A stretch of 64,000 nt of DNA from contig NZ_BSTC01000013.1 of NCBI RefSeq assembly GCF_030269305.1, positions 1 through 64,000 of the forward strand, read 5' to 3'. The position numbers were made by a program, and so were the translations under genes. Below, in pieces: positions 17,789 through 27,012 of this stretch. The notes beneath the pieces were generated by a model. It searched no databases, was not told where the DNA came from, and saw only the letters and a program-made list of their open reading frames with translations. Numbering within the stretch: the first letter of the stretch is position 1; the number at the start of each line of letters is the position of its first letter. Source of the stretch: Kineosporia sp. NBRC 101731 (lineage in GTDB: Bacteria; Actinomycetota; Actinomycetes; Actinomycetales; Kineosporiaceae).

Positions 17789-18423
17789 GCTCGCCCGATG
17801 AGCTGGAAGATTTCCTTGCCCCGCGGCCGGTGCTCTCGCACGACCTGATCCACCACGGCAAGGTCTGGGACATCGTCTCGGAGAAGGTCGATCTCGGTGA
17901 GGGCGGCCAGGTCACCCGCGAGCTGATGGACCACCCGGGCGCGGTGACCGTGCTGGCCCTGGACGAGTCCGACCGGGTCCTGATGATCCGTCAGTACCGG
18001 CACCCGGTGCAGATGGAACTGTGGGAGCTCCCGGCCGGCCTGCTCGATGTGCCGGGGGAGAACCCGGTCGCGGCGGCCGCCCGGGAACTGCTGGAAGAGG
18101 CTGACCTCCAGGCCTCGCAGTGGGATCTGCTCGCCGAGTGGTTCAACACGCCCGGTGGCAGCAACGAGGCGCTGCGGGTCTACCTGGCCCGGGGCATCTC
18201 CGAGGTGCCCGAGGCCGATCGGTACCAGCGCGACGAGGAAGAGCTGAACATGCCCACCCGCTGGATCCCCCTCGACGAGGCCCGCGACGCGGTGCTCGCC
18301 GGGAAGATCCACAACCCGGGTGCGGTGATCGGCGTCCTGGCCGCGGTGGCATCACGTGAGGGTGGCTGGAAGAGCCTGCGCCCCGCCGACTCGCCCTGGC
18401 CGGCACACCGCCACTACCGCTAG
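17785..18423 (+). CDS. NUDIX hydrolase, ADP-ribose pyrophosphatase-like
   Basis: The 212-residue protein carries a NUDIX box: Gly in [10 protein letters not shown], then [10 protein letters not shown], fitting Gx5Ex7REUxEE. The upstream block [20 protein letters not shown] and the E-rich C-terminal segment match ADP-ribose diphosphatases (NudF type). The GTG at 17785 overlaps the pyrG stop by 4 bp, the common pyrG-NUDIX arrangement in actinobacteria. Confidence 0.9.
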   Translation: MSSPDELEDFLAPRPVLSHDLIHHGKVWDIVSEKVDLGEGGQVTRELMDHPGAVTVLALDESDRVLMIRQYRHPVQMELWELPAGLLDVPGENPVAAAARELLEEADLQASQWDLLAEWFNTPGGSNEALRVYLARGISEVPEADRYQRDEEELNMPTRWIPLDEARDAVLAGKIHNPGAVIGVLAAVASREGGWKSLRPADSPWPAHRHYR

Positions 18424-18472
18424 TCCCTGCGCCCCTCCCGGCCGTTCCTTCTCGGTGGTGAGCCTGCGTTTT

Positions 18473-18519
18473 CAGTGGCCACCCGCCCGCAGCTCGTTGC
18501 TGCGGACGGGTGGCCACTG
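18473..18519 (+). terminator. hairpin terminator after the NUDIX gene
   Basis: The 20-bp inverted repeat (CAGTGGCCACCCGCCCGCAG against its near-complement, one mismatch) has a 7-nt loop and sits 50 bases past the NUDIX stop. There is no long T-tract. Confidence 0.65.
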
Positions 18520-18647
18520 TCGTCTCCGGACGGTGTCCCACCGACCCCTTGTCGAGATCCCGGTGCTGATGCAGACGACCGGCCCGATGCGGTGGGCGCT
18601 GCGGGTCCGGGCCCGCCGGTGGCGCCCGGAGTGGGGACGACAGGTCT

Positions 18648-18701
18648 GCGTTGTGTACATCTGGTACATCCGGTACCGGATGTACCAGATGTACACAACG
18701 C
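18648..18701. promoter_or_regulatory. perfect 54-bp palindrome with 9-bp-periodic GTAC
   Basis: The segment is a perfect palindrome without a loop, centred on GGTACC at 18672-18677. It contains five GTAC tetramers at 18655, 18664, 18673, 18682 and 18691, spaced exactly 9 bp. It lies 117 bases upstream of the hydrolase start. Shape and position fit a multi-subunit operator or a cruciform-forming element better than an ordinary terminator, which would have a loop. The binding protein, if any, is unknown. Confidence 0.75.
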
Positions 18702-18729
18702 GTCAGCTCTCCTGCTGTGGAGCGCTGGG

Positions 18730-18760
18730 CGAGTGTCATGGTCGAGTGTCATGGTCGAGT
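18730..18760. repeat. 13-bp tandem repeat in the hydrolase leader
   Basis: The unit CGAGTGTCATGGT occurs twice in tandem, followed by a partial third copy CGAGT. It lies between the 54-bp palindrome and the hydrolase start, within the probable promoter region. Confidence 0.7.
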
Positions 18761-18817
18761 CAGGCGGGCCCTGGCCGGTTCGGTCTCCGTCGGTGGTCGT
18801 CGCACTACGCTGATCGC

Positions 18818-19696
18818 ATGCGGCGATACACGCGGACCGGCCTCAGCTTCGATGTCCGCGACAGTGGTCCGGACAACGGCATCCCGGTGATCCTGCTCCA
18901 CGGTTTTCCGCAGACCTCCACCTGCTGGCTGAAGGTGGAGCCGCTGCTGCACTCGGCCGGGATCCGTACGATCGCGCCGGACCAGCGCGGATATTCACCC
19001 GCGGCGCGGCCGTTGCAACGTCGTCGGTATGCCACCACGGAATTGATGGACGACGTGCTGGCCCTGCTGGACGCCGTCGGCCACCGCAGTGCTCACCTGG
19101 TCGGGCACGACTGGGGCGGGGCGCTGGCCTGGGCACTCGCCGGGCAGCACCCCGACCGCTTCCGCTCCGTCACCGTGCTCTCCACCCCGCACCCGGCCGC
19201 GATGGGCAAGGCCCTACGCAGCGGTTCACAGGCCGCGAAGTCTTGGTACATGGGCGCTTTCCAGCTGCCGCTCCTGCCTGAGGCGGCCGTGCGCAACCCG
19301 CGGTTCGAGCAGACCCTGATCCGCTCCGGCCTACCCCAGACGTTTGCCCAGCGCGACGCCCGCCGCCTGCGCCAGCCCCACGCCGCCACCGGCGCCGTGA
19401 ACTGGTACCGCGGCATCGCCTACTCCCGCGACACCCCGGCCGGCCGCGCGAAGCTCCCGGTCACCTACGTCTGGGGTGCCCAGGACGCGTTCCTGGGCCG
19501 GGCCGCCGCCGAGGCCACGGCCGACTTCATCGACGCGAACCACCGCAACGAGTACCGCTTCGTCGAGCTGGACGCCGGCCACTGGCTGCCGGAGACCAAC
19601 CCCGACCAGGTGGCCCAGGCCGTCATCGGACGGGTCAACGAGGCTGAGGGCACCCGCCGCCCCCATCGCACGAACCCTCTGCACCCCAACCCCTGA
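18818..19696 (+). CDS. alpha/beta hydrolase, epoxide-hydrolase-like
   Basis: The 292-residue protein has the oxyanion motif HGFPQT (29-33) and an Asp nucleophile, D98, in VGHDWGG. This is typical of epoxide hydrolases and haloalkane dehalogenases rather than Ser esterases. The acid is likely in VWGAQDAFLG and the base is the His in DAGHWLPE. The ATG at 18818 gives a normal-length fold; upstream in-frame sequence runs through the palindrome and is not protein-like. The substrate is unknown. Confidence 0.88.
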   Translation: MRRYTRTGLSFDVRDSGPDNGIPVILLHGFPQTSTCWLKVEPLLHSAGIRTIAPDQRGYSPAARPLQRRRYATTELMDDVLALLDAVGHRSAHLVGHDWGGALAWALAGQHPDRFRSVTVLSTPHPAAMGKALRSGSQAAKSWYMGAFQLPLLPEAAVRNPRFEQTLIRSGLPQTFAQRDARRLRQPHAATGAVNWYRGIAYSRDTPAGRAKLPVTYVWGAQDAFLGRAAAEATADFIDANHRNEYRFVELDAGHWLPETNPDQVAQAVIGRVNEAEGTRRPHRTNPLHPNP

Positions 19697-19773
19697 GCCC
19701 CGGCAGATCTACCGGATCGTGTGCCCTTGATGCGTCCTGTTCGCAAGGAGTGCACGCAATCCTGGCTCTGTGC

Positions 19774-20382
19774 CTATTTGAGCCCGGCCGATCTCAGCTC
19801 CAGGGCGGCCAGCCTGGCCACCACCTCCGGGTCGCCCGTGCGCCAGCCTTCCAGCGGGTCGTCGGTGATCTTCAGGAGTTTGGTGGTGGGACGGTTGGCC
19901 AGGGCTCGCAGGGCCAGCAGATCCTGGCCCCCGGAGCTGCGGGCCAGGTCGGCCGTCGCACCCGCGCGCCGCGCGAACCGCAGGCGCAGCAGGAGCCAGG
20001 GCACGACCAGCGCCAGGATCGGTGGGACCGACACGGCCAGGGCCAGGAGGATCGCCAGCGTGGTGGCCTTCTCGTCCAGACCGTGACCGGCGTTGGCGAT
20101 GTCCTGGGCCGCGCCGGCCGCCGCGTTCAGCGGTTTGGCCAGGGCGTCGCCGGCGAGCGGGATGTCGCCCGCGCTCTGACCGGCCCCGTTCAGGTTGGTG
20201 GAGATGCCGTTGGCGCCACCCTGCACGTCGGCCCCGACATCGGCGATGGCGGAGAGGGCCGTGTGCACGGCTTGGGCGACGTAGTACCAGAGCACGATCC
20301 ACAGCAGCACGCTGAGGTCGGCGACCACTTGCACGACGGCGCGGCCGGGTGTGGCCGCATAGGGGACGAACCGTGCACTCAT
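19774..20382 (-). CDS. hypothetical membrane protein
   Basis: The protein is ~202 residues from the ATG at 20382; a GTG at 20439 would add 19. It has two membrane segments: VVADLSVLLWIVLWYYVAQA near the N-terminus, and TLAILLALAVSVPPILALVV followed by PWLLLRLRF. A Gly/Ala/Asn-rich extracytoplasmic loop lies between them, and a cytoplasmic tail carries Arg/Leu-rich helices. Homologues are common and uncharacterised in actinomycetes. It is transcribed against its neighbours. Confidence 0.7.
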   Translation of the reverse strand: MSARFVPYAATPGRAVVQVVADLSVLLWIVLWYYVAQAVHTALSAIADVGADVQGGANGISTNLNGAGQSAGDIPLAGDALAKPLNAAAGAAQDIANAGHGLDEKATTLAILLALAVSVPPILALVVPWLLLRLRFARRAGATADLARSSGGQDLLALRALANRPTTKLLKITDDPLEGWRTGDPEVVARLAALELRSAGLK

Positions 20383-20551
20383 GGCGATGATCAGATCACA
20401 CACCGCCGACAGTTTCGCCTCGAAGCGTCTGTGCGCCACGCTCGCCGCGCCGATGCCCCCGCGTCACGCCATGACTGTCGGAGGTGCGTCCTAGAGTGGC
20501 CCTCGAAGTCGATCACCAGACCGGATCTGCTGACGAGAGGCGGTTGATCGA

Positions 20552-21667
20552 GTGAGGATCGGGGTTCCGCGCGAGATCAAGAACCATGAGTACCGGGTCG
20601 CGATCACCCCGGCCGGGGTGCACGAGCTGGTCCGGGCCGGGCACGAGGTCAGCATCGAGGCCTCGGCGGGCGAGGGTTCGTCCATCTCCGACGCCGACTA
20701 CGTGGCCGCGGGCGCGCGCATCCTGCCCACCGCCGACGAGGTCTGGGCCGGGGCCGAGCTGGTGCTCAAGGTGAAAGAACCGATCGCGGCCGAGTACGGG
20801 CGCATGCGCCCGGGGCAGGTGCTGTTCACCTATCTGCACCTGGCCGCCGACCGGCCCCTCACCGAAGAACTGCTGAAACGCCAGGTCACCGGCATCGCCT
20901 ACGAGACCGTCCAGCTGCCTGACCGGTCGCTGCCGCTGCTGGCCCCGATGAGCGAGGTCGCCGGCCGGCTCGCCCCGCAGGTCGGCGCCCACACCTTGAT
21001 GCGGGCCGAGGGCGGCCGGGGAGTCCTCCTGGGCGGTGTCTCCGGGGTGTACGCGGCCAAGGTCGTCATCCTCGGCGCGGGGGTGGCCGGGGCCAACGCC
21101 GCGGCGATCGCCCTGGGCATGCAGGCCGAGGTGGTGCTGCTCGACCGCGACATCAACCGGCTGCGCCAGATGGACCGGATCTATCAGGGCCACCTGCAGA
21201 CCGTGGCGTCGAACTCGCTCGAGGTCGAGACCGCCATCCGCGACGCCGACCTGGTGATCGGCGCCGTGCTGGTCGCCGGGGCGAAGGCGCCGAAGCTGAT
21301 CAGCAACGAGCAGGTGGCGAGCATGCGCCCCGGCAGCGTGCTGGTCGACATCTCGATCGACCAGGGCGGCTGCTTCGAAGACAGTCACGCCACCACGCAC
21401 GCCGATCCCACCTACAGGGTTCACGACTCGGTCTTCTACTGCGTGGCCAACATGCCCGGTGCGGTGCCCCACACCAGCACCTACGCCCTCACCAACGTCA
21501 CCCTGCCGTATGTCGTCGAGCTGGCCGGGCGCGGCTGGCGCGACGCCCTGCGGGCAGACCCGGCGCTCGCGCTGGGCCTGAACACCTACGACGGAGCCGT
21601 GGCCAACGCCCCGGTCGCCGCGGCGCACGACATGCCGTTCGTCGCCCTGAGCGAGGTGCTGGCCTGA
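20552..21667 (+). CDS. ald: alanine dehydrogenase
   Basis: The 371-residue NAD-dependent enzyme interconverts L-alanine and pyruvate plus ammonia. Family blocks are [20 protein letters not shown] at the N-terminus, [17 protein letters not shown] (catalytic His), and the Rossmann loop [18 protein letters not shown]. Length equals the family norm. The start is GTG at 20552. Confidence 0.96.
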   Translation: MRIGVPREIKNHEYRVAITPAGVHELVRAGHEVSIEASAGEGSSISDADYVAAGARILPTADEVWAGAELVLKVKEPIAAEYGRMRPGQVLFTYLHLAADRPLTEELLKRQVTGIAYETVQLPDRSLPLLAPMSEVAGRLAPQVGAHTLMRAEGGRGVLLGGVSGVYAAKVVILGAGVAGANAAAIALGMQAEVVLLDRDINRLRQMDRIYQGHLQTVASNSLEVETAIRDADLVIGAVLVAGAKAPKLISNEQVASMRPGSVLVDISIDQGGCFEDSHATTHADPTYRVHDSVFYCVANMPGAVPHTSTYALTNVTLPYVVELAGRGWRDALRADPALALGLNTYDGAVANAPVAAAHDMPFVALSEVLA

Positions 21668-21675
21668 CTGCGCCC

Positions 21676-22692
21676 GTGACGTCCGCCCCGGGGGCGCGGC
21701 CGTCCATCGCCAAGACAGCCCGTGCGGCCGACACCGCCGAGGCTGTCGGAACGAGCGCCACCGGCGTGACCACCGTCGAGAAGGCCCTCACCGGCTATCT
21801 CGATCACCTCGCCGTCGAACGCGGTCTGGCGACCAACACCCTGGGCGCCTATCGCCGTGACCTGCGCCGTTACGTCGATTTCCTGCTCAGCCACCGGCTG
21901 GCCGACCCGGCGGCGGTGTCCGAGACCGACGTGATGAACTTCCTCGCGGCCCTTCGCACGGGGGAGGACGGCGCGGCTGTCCTCAGTGCTAGTTCGGCCG
22001 CGCGCACCGTGGTGGCGGTGCGCGGGTTCCACCGGTTCCTGCTGTTGGAGGGCCTCACGCCCACCGACCCGGCCGGGCAGGTGCAGCCCCCGTCGGCGCC
22101 CAAGCGTCTGCCCAAGGCGATCAGCCTTGACGCGGTCGAGCGGGTGCTGTCCGCGGCCGGCCCACCGGAGACCCCGACCGGGCTGCGCGATCGGGCACTC
22201 CTGGAACTGCTCTACGGCTGCGGCGCCCGCATCAGCGAGGCCGTGGGCTGTGCCATCGACGACCTCGACCTGCAGTCCGGCCTGGTCCGGCTGCGTGGCA
22301 AGGGCGACAAGGAACGCATCGTGCCCATCGGCAGTTACGCCGTCACGGCCGTCGAGGCCTATCTGGTGCGCGGTCGTCCGGCGCTCGCGCAGCGGGGCAA
22401 GGGATCACCGGCGGTCTTCCTGAACGCCCGTGGCGGGCCGCTGTCCCGGCAGAGCGCCTGGGCCGTGCTGGCCGGGGCCGCGGACCGCGCGGAGCTCTCC
22501 GGCAAAGTGTCTCCGCACACATTGCGGCACTCCTTCGCCACGCACCTGCTCGAGGGAGGCGCAGATGTACGCGTGGTGCAGGAGTTGCTCGGACACGCCT
22601 CCGTCACGACCACGCAGCTCTATACCCGTGTTACCGCAGACACGCTCCGTGAGGTATATGTAGCCGCGCACCCCAGGGCGCTTCACGCCTGA
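21676..22692 (+). CDS. xerD: site-specific tyrosine recombinase XerD
   Basis: The 338-residue recombinase resolves chromosome dimers at dif. The N-terminal SAM-like DNA-binding domain (~35-125) is followed by the catalytic domain with R185, K209, H281-x-x-R284, H307 and Y316, all present. The first ~33 residues are a non-conserved extension from the GTG at 21676. It lies upstream of parA and scpAB, the usual segregation cluster. Confidence 0.95.
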   Translation: MTSAPGARPSIAKTARAADTAEAVGTSATGVTTVEKALTGYLDHLAVERGLATNTLGAYRRDLRRYVDFLLSHRLADPAAVSETDVMNFLAALRTGEDGAAVLSASSAARTVVAVRGFHRFLLLEGLTPTDPAGQVQPPSAPKRLPKAISLDAVERVLSAAGPPETPTGLRDRALLELLYGCGARISEAVGCAIDDLDLQSGLVRLRGKGDKERIVPIGSYAVTAVEAYLVRGRPALAQRGKGSPAVFLNARGGPLSRQSAWAVLAGAADRAELSGKVSPHTLRHSFATHLLEGGADVRVVQELLGHASVTTTQLYTRVTADTLREVYVAAHPRALHA

Positions 22693-22853
22693 CCGACGCT
22701 CATAGCGCGGAACTTGGCTTGAGTACCAGACGACGCGCCGACTAGCCTCGCCAGGTCTAGTCCGGCGACGCGCGAGGATAGACATCGACGATTCGCCCGG
22801 TGTCATGTCCCGATGTCGGCCCAACCGTCGACAAGCGCTACCGAGGAGACGAC

Positions 22854-23780
22854 GTGACGAACAACACGACTGCTGCGGCTTTGTCGAACATAGCCGTCGA
22901 ACGGGGAGGCGGCGACGGCCTGCTACTGGTGAGTTCCGGCGGCGACGGACCGACCGGCCGCCCGATGCCGTCGTTCCCGGAGCCGTCACCGCTGGCCTCG
23001 CACGGCCCCGCTCGCATCATCGCGATGTGCAACCAGAAGGGCGGCGTCGGCAAGACCACGTCGACCATCAACCTCGGGGCGGCGCTCGCCGAGTACGGCC
23101 GCCGGGTACTGCTCGTCGACTTCGATCCGCAGGGTGCCCTCTCCGTGGGGCTGGGCATCAACCCGCACGAGCTCGACCGCACGATCTACAACGTGCTGAT
23201 GGACCGCACCACGGTGGTGAAAGAGGCCATCCGGCAGACCGAGATCGAGGATCTCGACCTGCTGCCGGCCAACATCGACCTCTCCGCCGCCGAGGTGCAG
23301 CTGGTCAGCGAGGTGGCGCGGGAGACCGTGCTGAGCCGCGCGCTGCGTCCGGTGCTCGACGACTACGACGTGGTGCTCATCGACTGCCAGCCGTCGCTGG
23401 GCCTGCTCACCATCAATGCCCTCACCGCCTCGCACGGTGTGGTGATCCCGCTGGAGTGCGAGTTCTTCGCCCTGCGCGGTGTCGCCCTGCTGGTCGAGAC
23501 CATCGAGAAGGTGAAAGACCGGCTCAATCCCGGCCTCGAGGTCGACGGCATCCTGGCCACCATGTACGACCCGCGCACCCTGCACAGCCGGGAGGTGGTG
23601 TCCCGCGTGGTCGAGGCCTTCGGCGACCGGGTCTTCCACACCGTCATCGGCCGCACCGTGAAGTTCCCCGACGCCTCGGTCGCCGCCGAGCCGATCACCA
23701 CCTACGCCTCGTCGCACGCCGGTGCCTACGCCTACCGCCTGCTGGCGCGTGAACTGATCGCCCGTGGCGACGCTGCCTGA
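22854..23780 (+). CDS. parA: ParA/Soj-family chromosome-partitioning ATPase
   Basis: The 308-residue ATPase has a deviant Walker A (NQKGGVGKTTSTINLG), LLVDFDPQG and VVLIDCQPSLGLLTINAL. The GTG at 22854 has CCGAGGAG upstream. A ~55-residue disordered N-terminus precedes the fold. No parB lies next to it, so this is the ParA paralogue linked to scpA/scpB rather than the origin-proximal parAB pair. Confidence 0.92.
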   Translation: MTNNTTAAALSNIAVERGGGDGLLLVSSGGDGPTGRPMPSFPEPSPLASHGPARIIAMCNQKGGVGKTTSTINLGAALAEYGRRVLLVDFDPQGALSVGLGINPHELDRTIYNVLMDRTTVVKEAIRQTEIEDLDLLPANIDLSAAEVQLVSEVARETVLSRALRPVLDDYDVVLIDCQPSLGLLTINALTASHGVVIPLECEFFALRGVALLVETIEKVKDRLNPGLEVDGILATMYDPRTLHSREVVSRVVEAFGDRVFHTVIGRTVKFPDASVAAEPITTYASSHAGAYAYRLLARELIARGDAA

Positions 23781-24879
23781 CCCTTCGGGCCCGTCCGAAC
23801 GACCCCGCCCGCAGAACCCCACGGCGCAGGACGCGCCCATCATCGATCTGACCAGCGCCGACGGCTCGCCGACGATTGATCTGCGAGACAGCCCGATCAA
23901 GGACGAGGGTCACGGCGAAGCTGTCAGCGCCGACCCGGGCACGGCGAACGAGACCCGCGAGCCCATCGAGCCCATCGAGCCCACTGACGTCACTGGTGAC
24001 CCGCAGGCCGCGGCGACCACGACGTCCTCCATCAGCACGGAGGAAGTCACCCCCGGCGGTGTTCTCCCCGGCCGCTCGGCCGGCTTCTCGGTGCATCTCG
24101 ACAACTTCGACGGCCCCTTCGACCTGCTGCTCGGCCTGATCTCCAAGCACAAGCTGGACGTCACCGAGATCGCGATCGCGCAGGTCACCGACGACTTCCT
24201 GGTCTACGTGAAGGCGCTCGGCGCGAACTGGGACCTCGGCGAGGTGAGCGAGTTCCTGCTGGTCGCGGCCACGCTGCTCGACCTGAAGGCGGCCCGCCTG
24301 CTGCCGGCCGCAGAGGTCGAGGACGACGACGACCTGGCCCTGCTGGAGGCCCGCGACCTGCTGTTCGCCCGGCTGCTGCAGTACCGCGCGTTCAAGGACG
24401 TCGCCTCGACCCTCGCCGCGCACATCTCCGCCGAGACCCGACGGGCGCCGCGTGACGTACCGATCGAGGACCACATCAAGAAGGTCCTGCCCGAACTGGT
24501 GCTGGGGCTGACCCCGCTGCAGTTCGCCGAGATCGCCGCCAAGGCCCTCACTCCGAAGGAACCGCCCAAGGTCACGCTCGACCACCTGCACAACCCGGCC
24601 GTCAGCGTGCGCGAGCAGGCCGCCCTGATCGTCGAGCGCCTGCGCCGGGTGCAGACCGCGAGCTTCCGCTCCCTGGTCTCCGACGCCGAGGGCAAGCTCG
24701 TCGTGATCGCCCGCTTCCTCGCCCTGCTGGAACTGTTCCGCGAGGCCGCGGTGGCCTTCGACCAGGTCTCCCCGCTGGGCGAACTCACCGTGCGGTGGAC
24801 CGGCGCCGAACTGACGCAGATCGAGGTCGACGAGTTCGAGGGCCTCGAGGTGAAGACGCAGGAGCCGGTCGAGGGCTGA
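23764..24879 (+). CDS. scpA: segregation and condensation protein A (kleisin)
   Basis: The 371-residue kleisin of the SMC-ScpAB condensin has the N-terminal SMC-neck-binding block VHLDNFDGPFDLLLGLISKH at ~110 and a C-terminal winged helix (SFRSLVSDAEGKLVVIARFL). The first ~105 residues are acidic and disordered. The GTG at 23764 overlaps parA by 17 bp. Confidence 0.94.
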   Translation: MATLPDPSGPSERPRPQNPTAQDAPIIDLTSADGSPTIDLRDSPIKDEGHGEAVSADPGTANETREPIEPIEPTDVTGDPQAAATTTSSISTEEVTPGGVLPGRSAGFSVHLDNFDGPFDLLLGLISKHKLDVTEIAIAQVTDDFLVYVKALGANWDLGEVSEFLLVAATLLDLKAARLLPAAEVEDDDDLALLEARDLLFARLLQYRAFKDVASTLAAHISAETRRAPRDVPIEDHIKKVLPELVLGLTPLQFAEIAAKALTPKEPPKVTLDHLHNPAVSVREQAALIVERLRRVQTASFRSLVSDAEGKLVVIARFLALLELFREAAVAFDQVSPLGELTVRWTGAELTQIEVDEFEGLEVKTQEPVEG

Positions 24880-24983
24880 GCAGACGTCCGTGCCGATGAC
24901 AGGCAGCTGGAAGCAGATGGAAGGTAGACGTCAGGCAGACGAAATGGTCGGGGACGGGTGCGTGGACAGGGCATGATGGACGA

Positions 24984-25667
24984 GTGAGTGACGAGGAACA
25001 GGCCGGCGACGCCACCGGGGTGAACGATGCCCCGGAGACGGCCCCTGTCACGAGCGACCAACGCGACAAGAGCAAGTCACCGGGCGAGGTGAGCGATCTT
25101 CCTGACCTGGACGATCTGCCCGGTGGTGCCCGCGCGGCCCTCGAGGCGGTGCTCATGGTGGTCGAGCATCCGGTCGAAGAGGTGCAGCTGGCGGCCGCCA
25201 TGGGGGTCACGGTCGAGCAGGTCACCGAGCTGCTGGCCGGTCTCGTGGCGGAGTACGACAACGATGCCCGGGGCTTCGAGCTGCGCCGGGTGGCCGGCGG
25301 ATGGCGCGTCTACAGCCGGGCGGAATTCTCGCCGGTGCTGGAGCGCTTCGTTCTCGACGGCCAGACCTCCAAGCTCAGCCAGGCTGCTCTGGAGACCCTC
25401 GCGATCGTGGCCTACCGCCAGCCGGTGAGCCGTGCGCGGGTGTCCGCCATCCGTGGGGTGAACGTGGACGCTGTGATGCGCACCCTGGTCACCCGCGGGC
25501 TGGTCGAGGATTCGGGTAACGATCCCGAGACCGGCGCGACGCTTTATCAGACCACCCAGACCTTCTTGCACAAATTGGGCCTGACCTCGCTGGACGCGCT
25601 GCCTGCCCTGGCGCCGTTCCTGCCCGAGGTGGATGCCCTCGACGACTTCCCGGCAGGTGTTTCATGA
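24984..25667 (+). CDS. scpB: segregation and condensation protein B
   Basis: The 227-residue protein has two winged-helix domains (for example AALEAVLMVVEHPVEEVQLA and LSQAALETLAIVAYRQPVSR) characteristic of ScpB, which dimerises and binds ScpA. It starts with GTG at 24984. Its stop overlaps the start of the pseudouridine synthase gene by 4 bp. Confidence 0.94.
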   Translation: MSDEEQAGDATGVNDAPETAPVTSDQRDKSKSPGEVSDLPDLDDLPGGARAALEAVLMVVEHPVEEVQLAAAMGVTVEQVTELLAGLVAEYDNDARGFELRRVAGGWRVYSRAEFSPVLERFVLDGQTSKLSQAALETLAIVAYRQPVSRARVSAIRGVNVDAVMRTLVTRGLVEDSGNDPETGATLYQTTQTFLHKLGLTSLDALPALAPFLPEVDALDDFPAGVS

Positions 25668-26572
25668 CCCCCCCCAAGAATTCCAAGCCCCGCAAGACCG
25701 CACACCGCGGTCAGCAACCCAAGGTGCCCGGTGCCCGCACCACCGCTCGCGGTGGCCGCGACCGCACGGGTGCCCCGGCCGGTTCCCGCACCATGCCGGG
25801 CTCGCCGAAAGAGCCCGAGGTCGACGTTCACGACCCCGACGGCATCCGCCTGCAGAAGGTGCTGGCCCAGGCCGGTGTCGCCTCGCGTCGTGCGTCCGAA
25901 GACCTGATCGAGGCCGGCCGCGTGCAGGTCGACGGCACCACCGTGCGCGAGCTCGGTGTGCGCATCGACCCGAAGACGGCGATCGTGCACGTCGACGGCG
26001 TGCGCCTGCAGCTCGACACCTCGCTCATCTACCTGGCGCTGAACAAGCCCCCGGGCGTCGTCACCACGATGTCCGACCCGGAGGGCCGGCCCTGCGTCGG
26101 CGACATCCTGTCGCAGCGCCCCAACGCCCTGGACGAGCGGCTGTTCCACGTCGGCCGCCTGGACACGGCGACCGAGGGTCTGCTGATCCTCACGAACGAC
26201 GGTGACCTCACCCACCGCCTGACGCACCCCAGCCACGAGGTGCCGAAGACGTACCTGGCCGAGGTGGCCGGGCCGGTGAAGCAGGACATCGGCAAGAAGC
26301 TCCGCGCCGGGATCGAGCTGGAAGACGGTCCGGTCAAGGCCGACTCCTTCCGCATGGTCGACTCCCGGCCCGGTAAGGCGCTACTCGAGATCACCCTGCA
26401 CGAGGGGCGCAACCACATCGTCCGGCGCATGCTCGCCGAGGTGGGGTACCCCGTTCTCCAGCTCTGCCGGATCCAGATCGGTCCGGTGAAGATGGGGGGC
26501 CTGCGTTCGGGACGTACCCGTGCGATCCACGGCGAGGAGCTCAGCAAGCTGTTCGAAGCAGTTGGGCTGTAG
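25664..26572 (+). CDS. rluB: 23S rRNA pseudouridine synthase, RluB type
   Basis: The 302-residue protein has a ~60-residue basic N-terminal tail, an S4 domain (LQKVLAQAGVASRRASEDLI), and a RsuA/RluB catalytic domain with the Asp in GRLDTATEGLLILTNDG. The C-terminal block EGRNHIVRRMLAEVGYPV fits the family. Linkage to scpAB is widespread in Gram-positive bacteria. The exact uridine target is inferred from the family. Confidence 0.93.
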   Translation: MTPPKNSKPRKTAHRGQQPKVPGARTTARGGRDRTGAPAGSRTMPGSPKEPEVDVHDPDGIRLQKVLAQAGVASRRASEDLIEAGRVQVDGTTVRELGVRIDPKTAIVHVDGVRLQLDTSLIYLALNKPPGVVTTMSDPEGRPCVGDILSQRPNALDERLFHVGRLDTATEGLLILTNDGDLTHRLTHPSHEVPKTYLAEVAGPVKQDIGKKLRAGIELEDGPVKADSFRMVDSRPGKALLEITLHEGRNHIVRRMLAEVGYPVLQLCRIQIGPVKMGGLRSGRTRAIHGEELSKLFEAVGL

Positions 26573-26625
26573 CTAATCCTCTTGTCCCGCAACTACTTTC
26601 AGGCAGCAGATCTCTAGGAGGAAAT

Positions 26626-27000
26626 GTGGCTGTCCGGGCCATCCGGGGGGCGACCGCGGTGGACGTCGACGAGCGCGAACACGTTCTCGAGCGCACCCGC
26701 GAACTGGTGTCCGAGGTGATGGAGGCCAACAAGCTCGACCAGGACTCCATCATCAGCATCATCTTCACCGCCACCCAGGACGTGTCGAGCGTGGCGCCGG
26801 CTCTGGCCGCGCGTCAGCTCGGGCTGAACGACCCGGCTCTGATCTGTGTCCAGGAAATGCATGTCGAAGGCGCCATGCCGATGCTGGTCCGCCTGGTCGC
26901 GCACGTCGAGACCGAGCTGGACCGTGACCAGGTGCGCAATCGGTACCTGCGCGGTACCGACCAGCTGCGGGTAGACGTACCCCCGATCCCGGGAAGCTGA
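26626..27000 (+). CDS. aroH: chorismate mutase, AroH type
   Basis: The 124-residue monofunctional AroH-class enzyme converts chorismate to prephenate. Family blocks are RAIRGATAVDVDE, IISIIFTATQDVSSVAPALA and ICVQEMHVEGAMPMLVRLVA. The GTG at 26626 follows a strong AGGAGGAAAT site. It feeds the tyrA product encoded 12 bases downstream. Confidence 0.95.
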   Translation: MAVRAIRGATAVDVDEREHVLERTRELVSEVMEANKLDQDSIISIIFTATQDVSSVAPALAARQLGLNDPALICVQEMHVEGAMPMLVRLVAHVETELDRDQVRNRYLRGTDQLRVDVPPIPGS

Positions 27001-27012
27001 GCCGGGATCACC

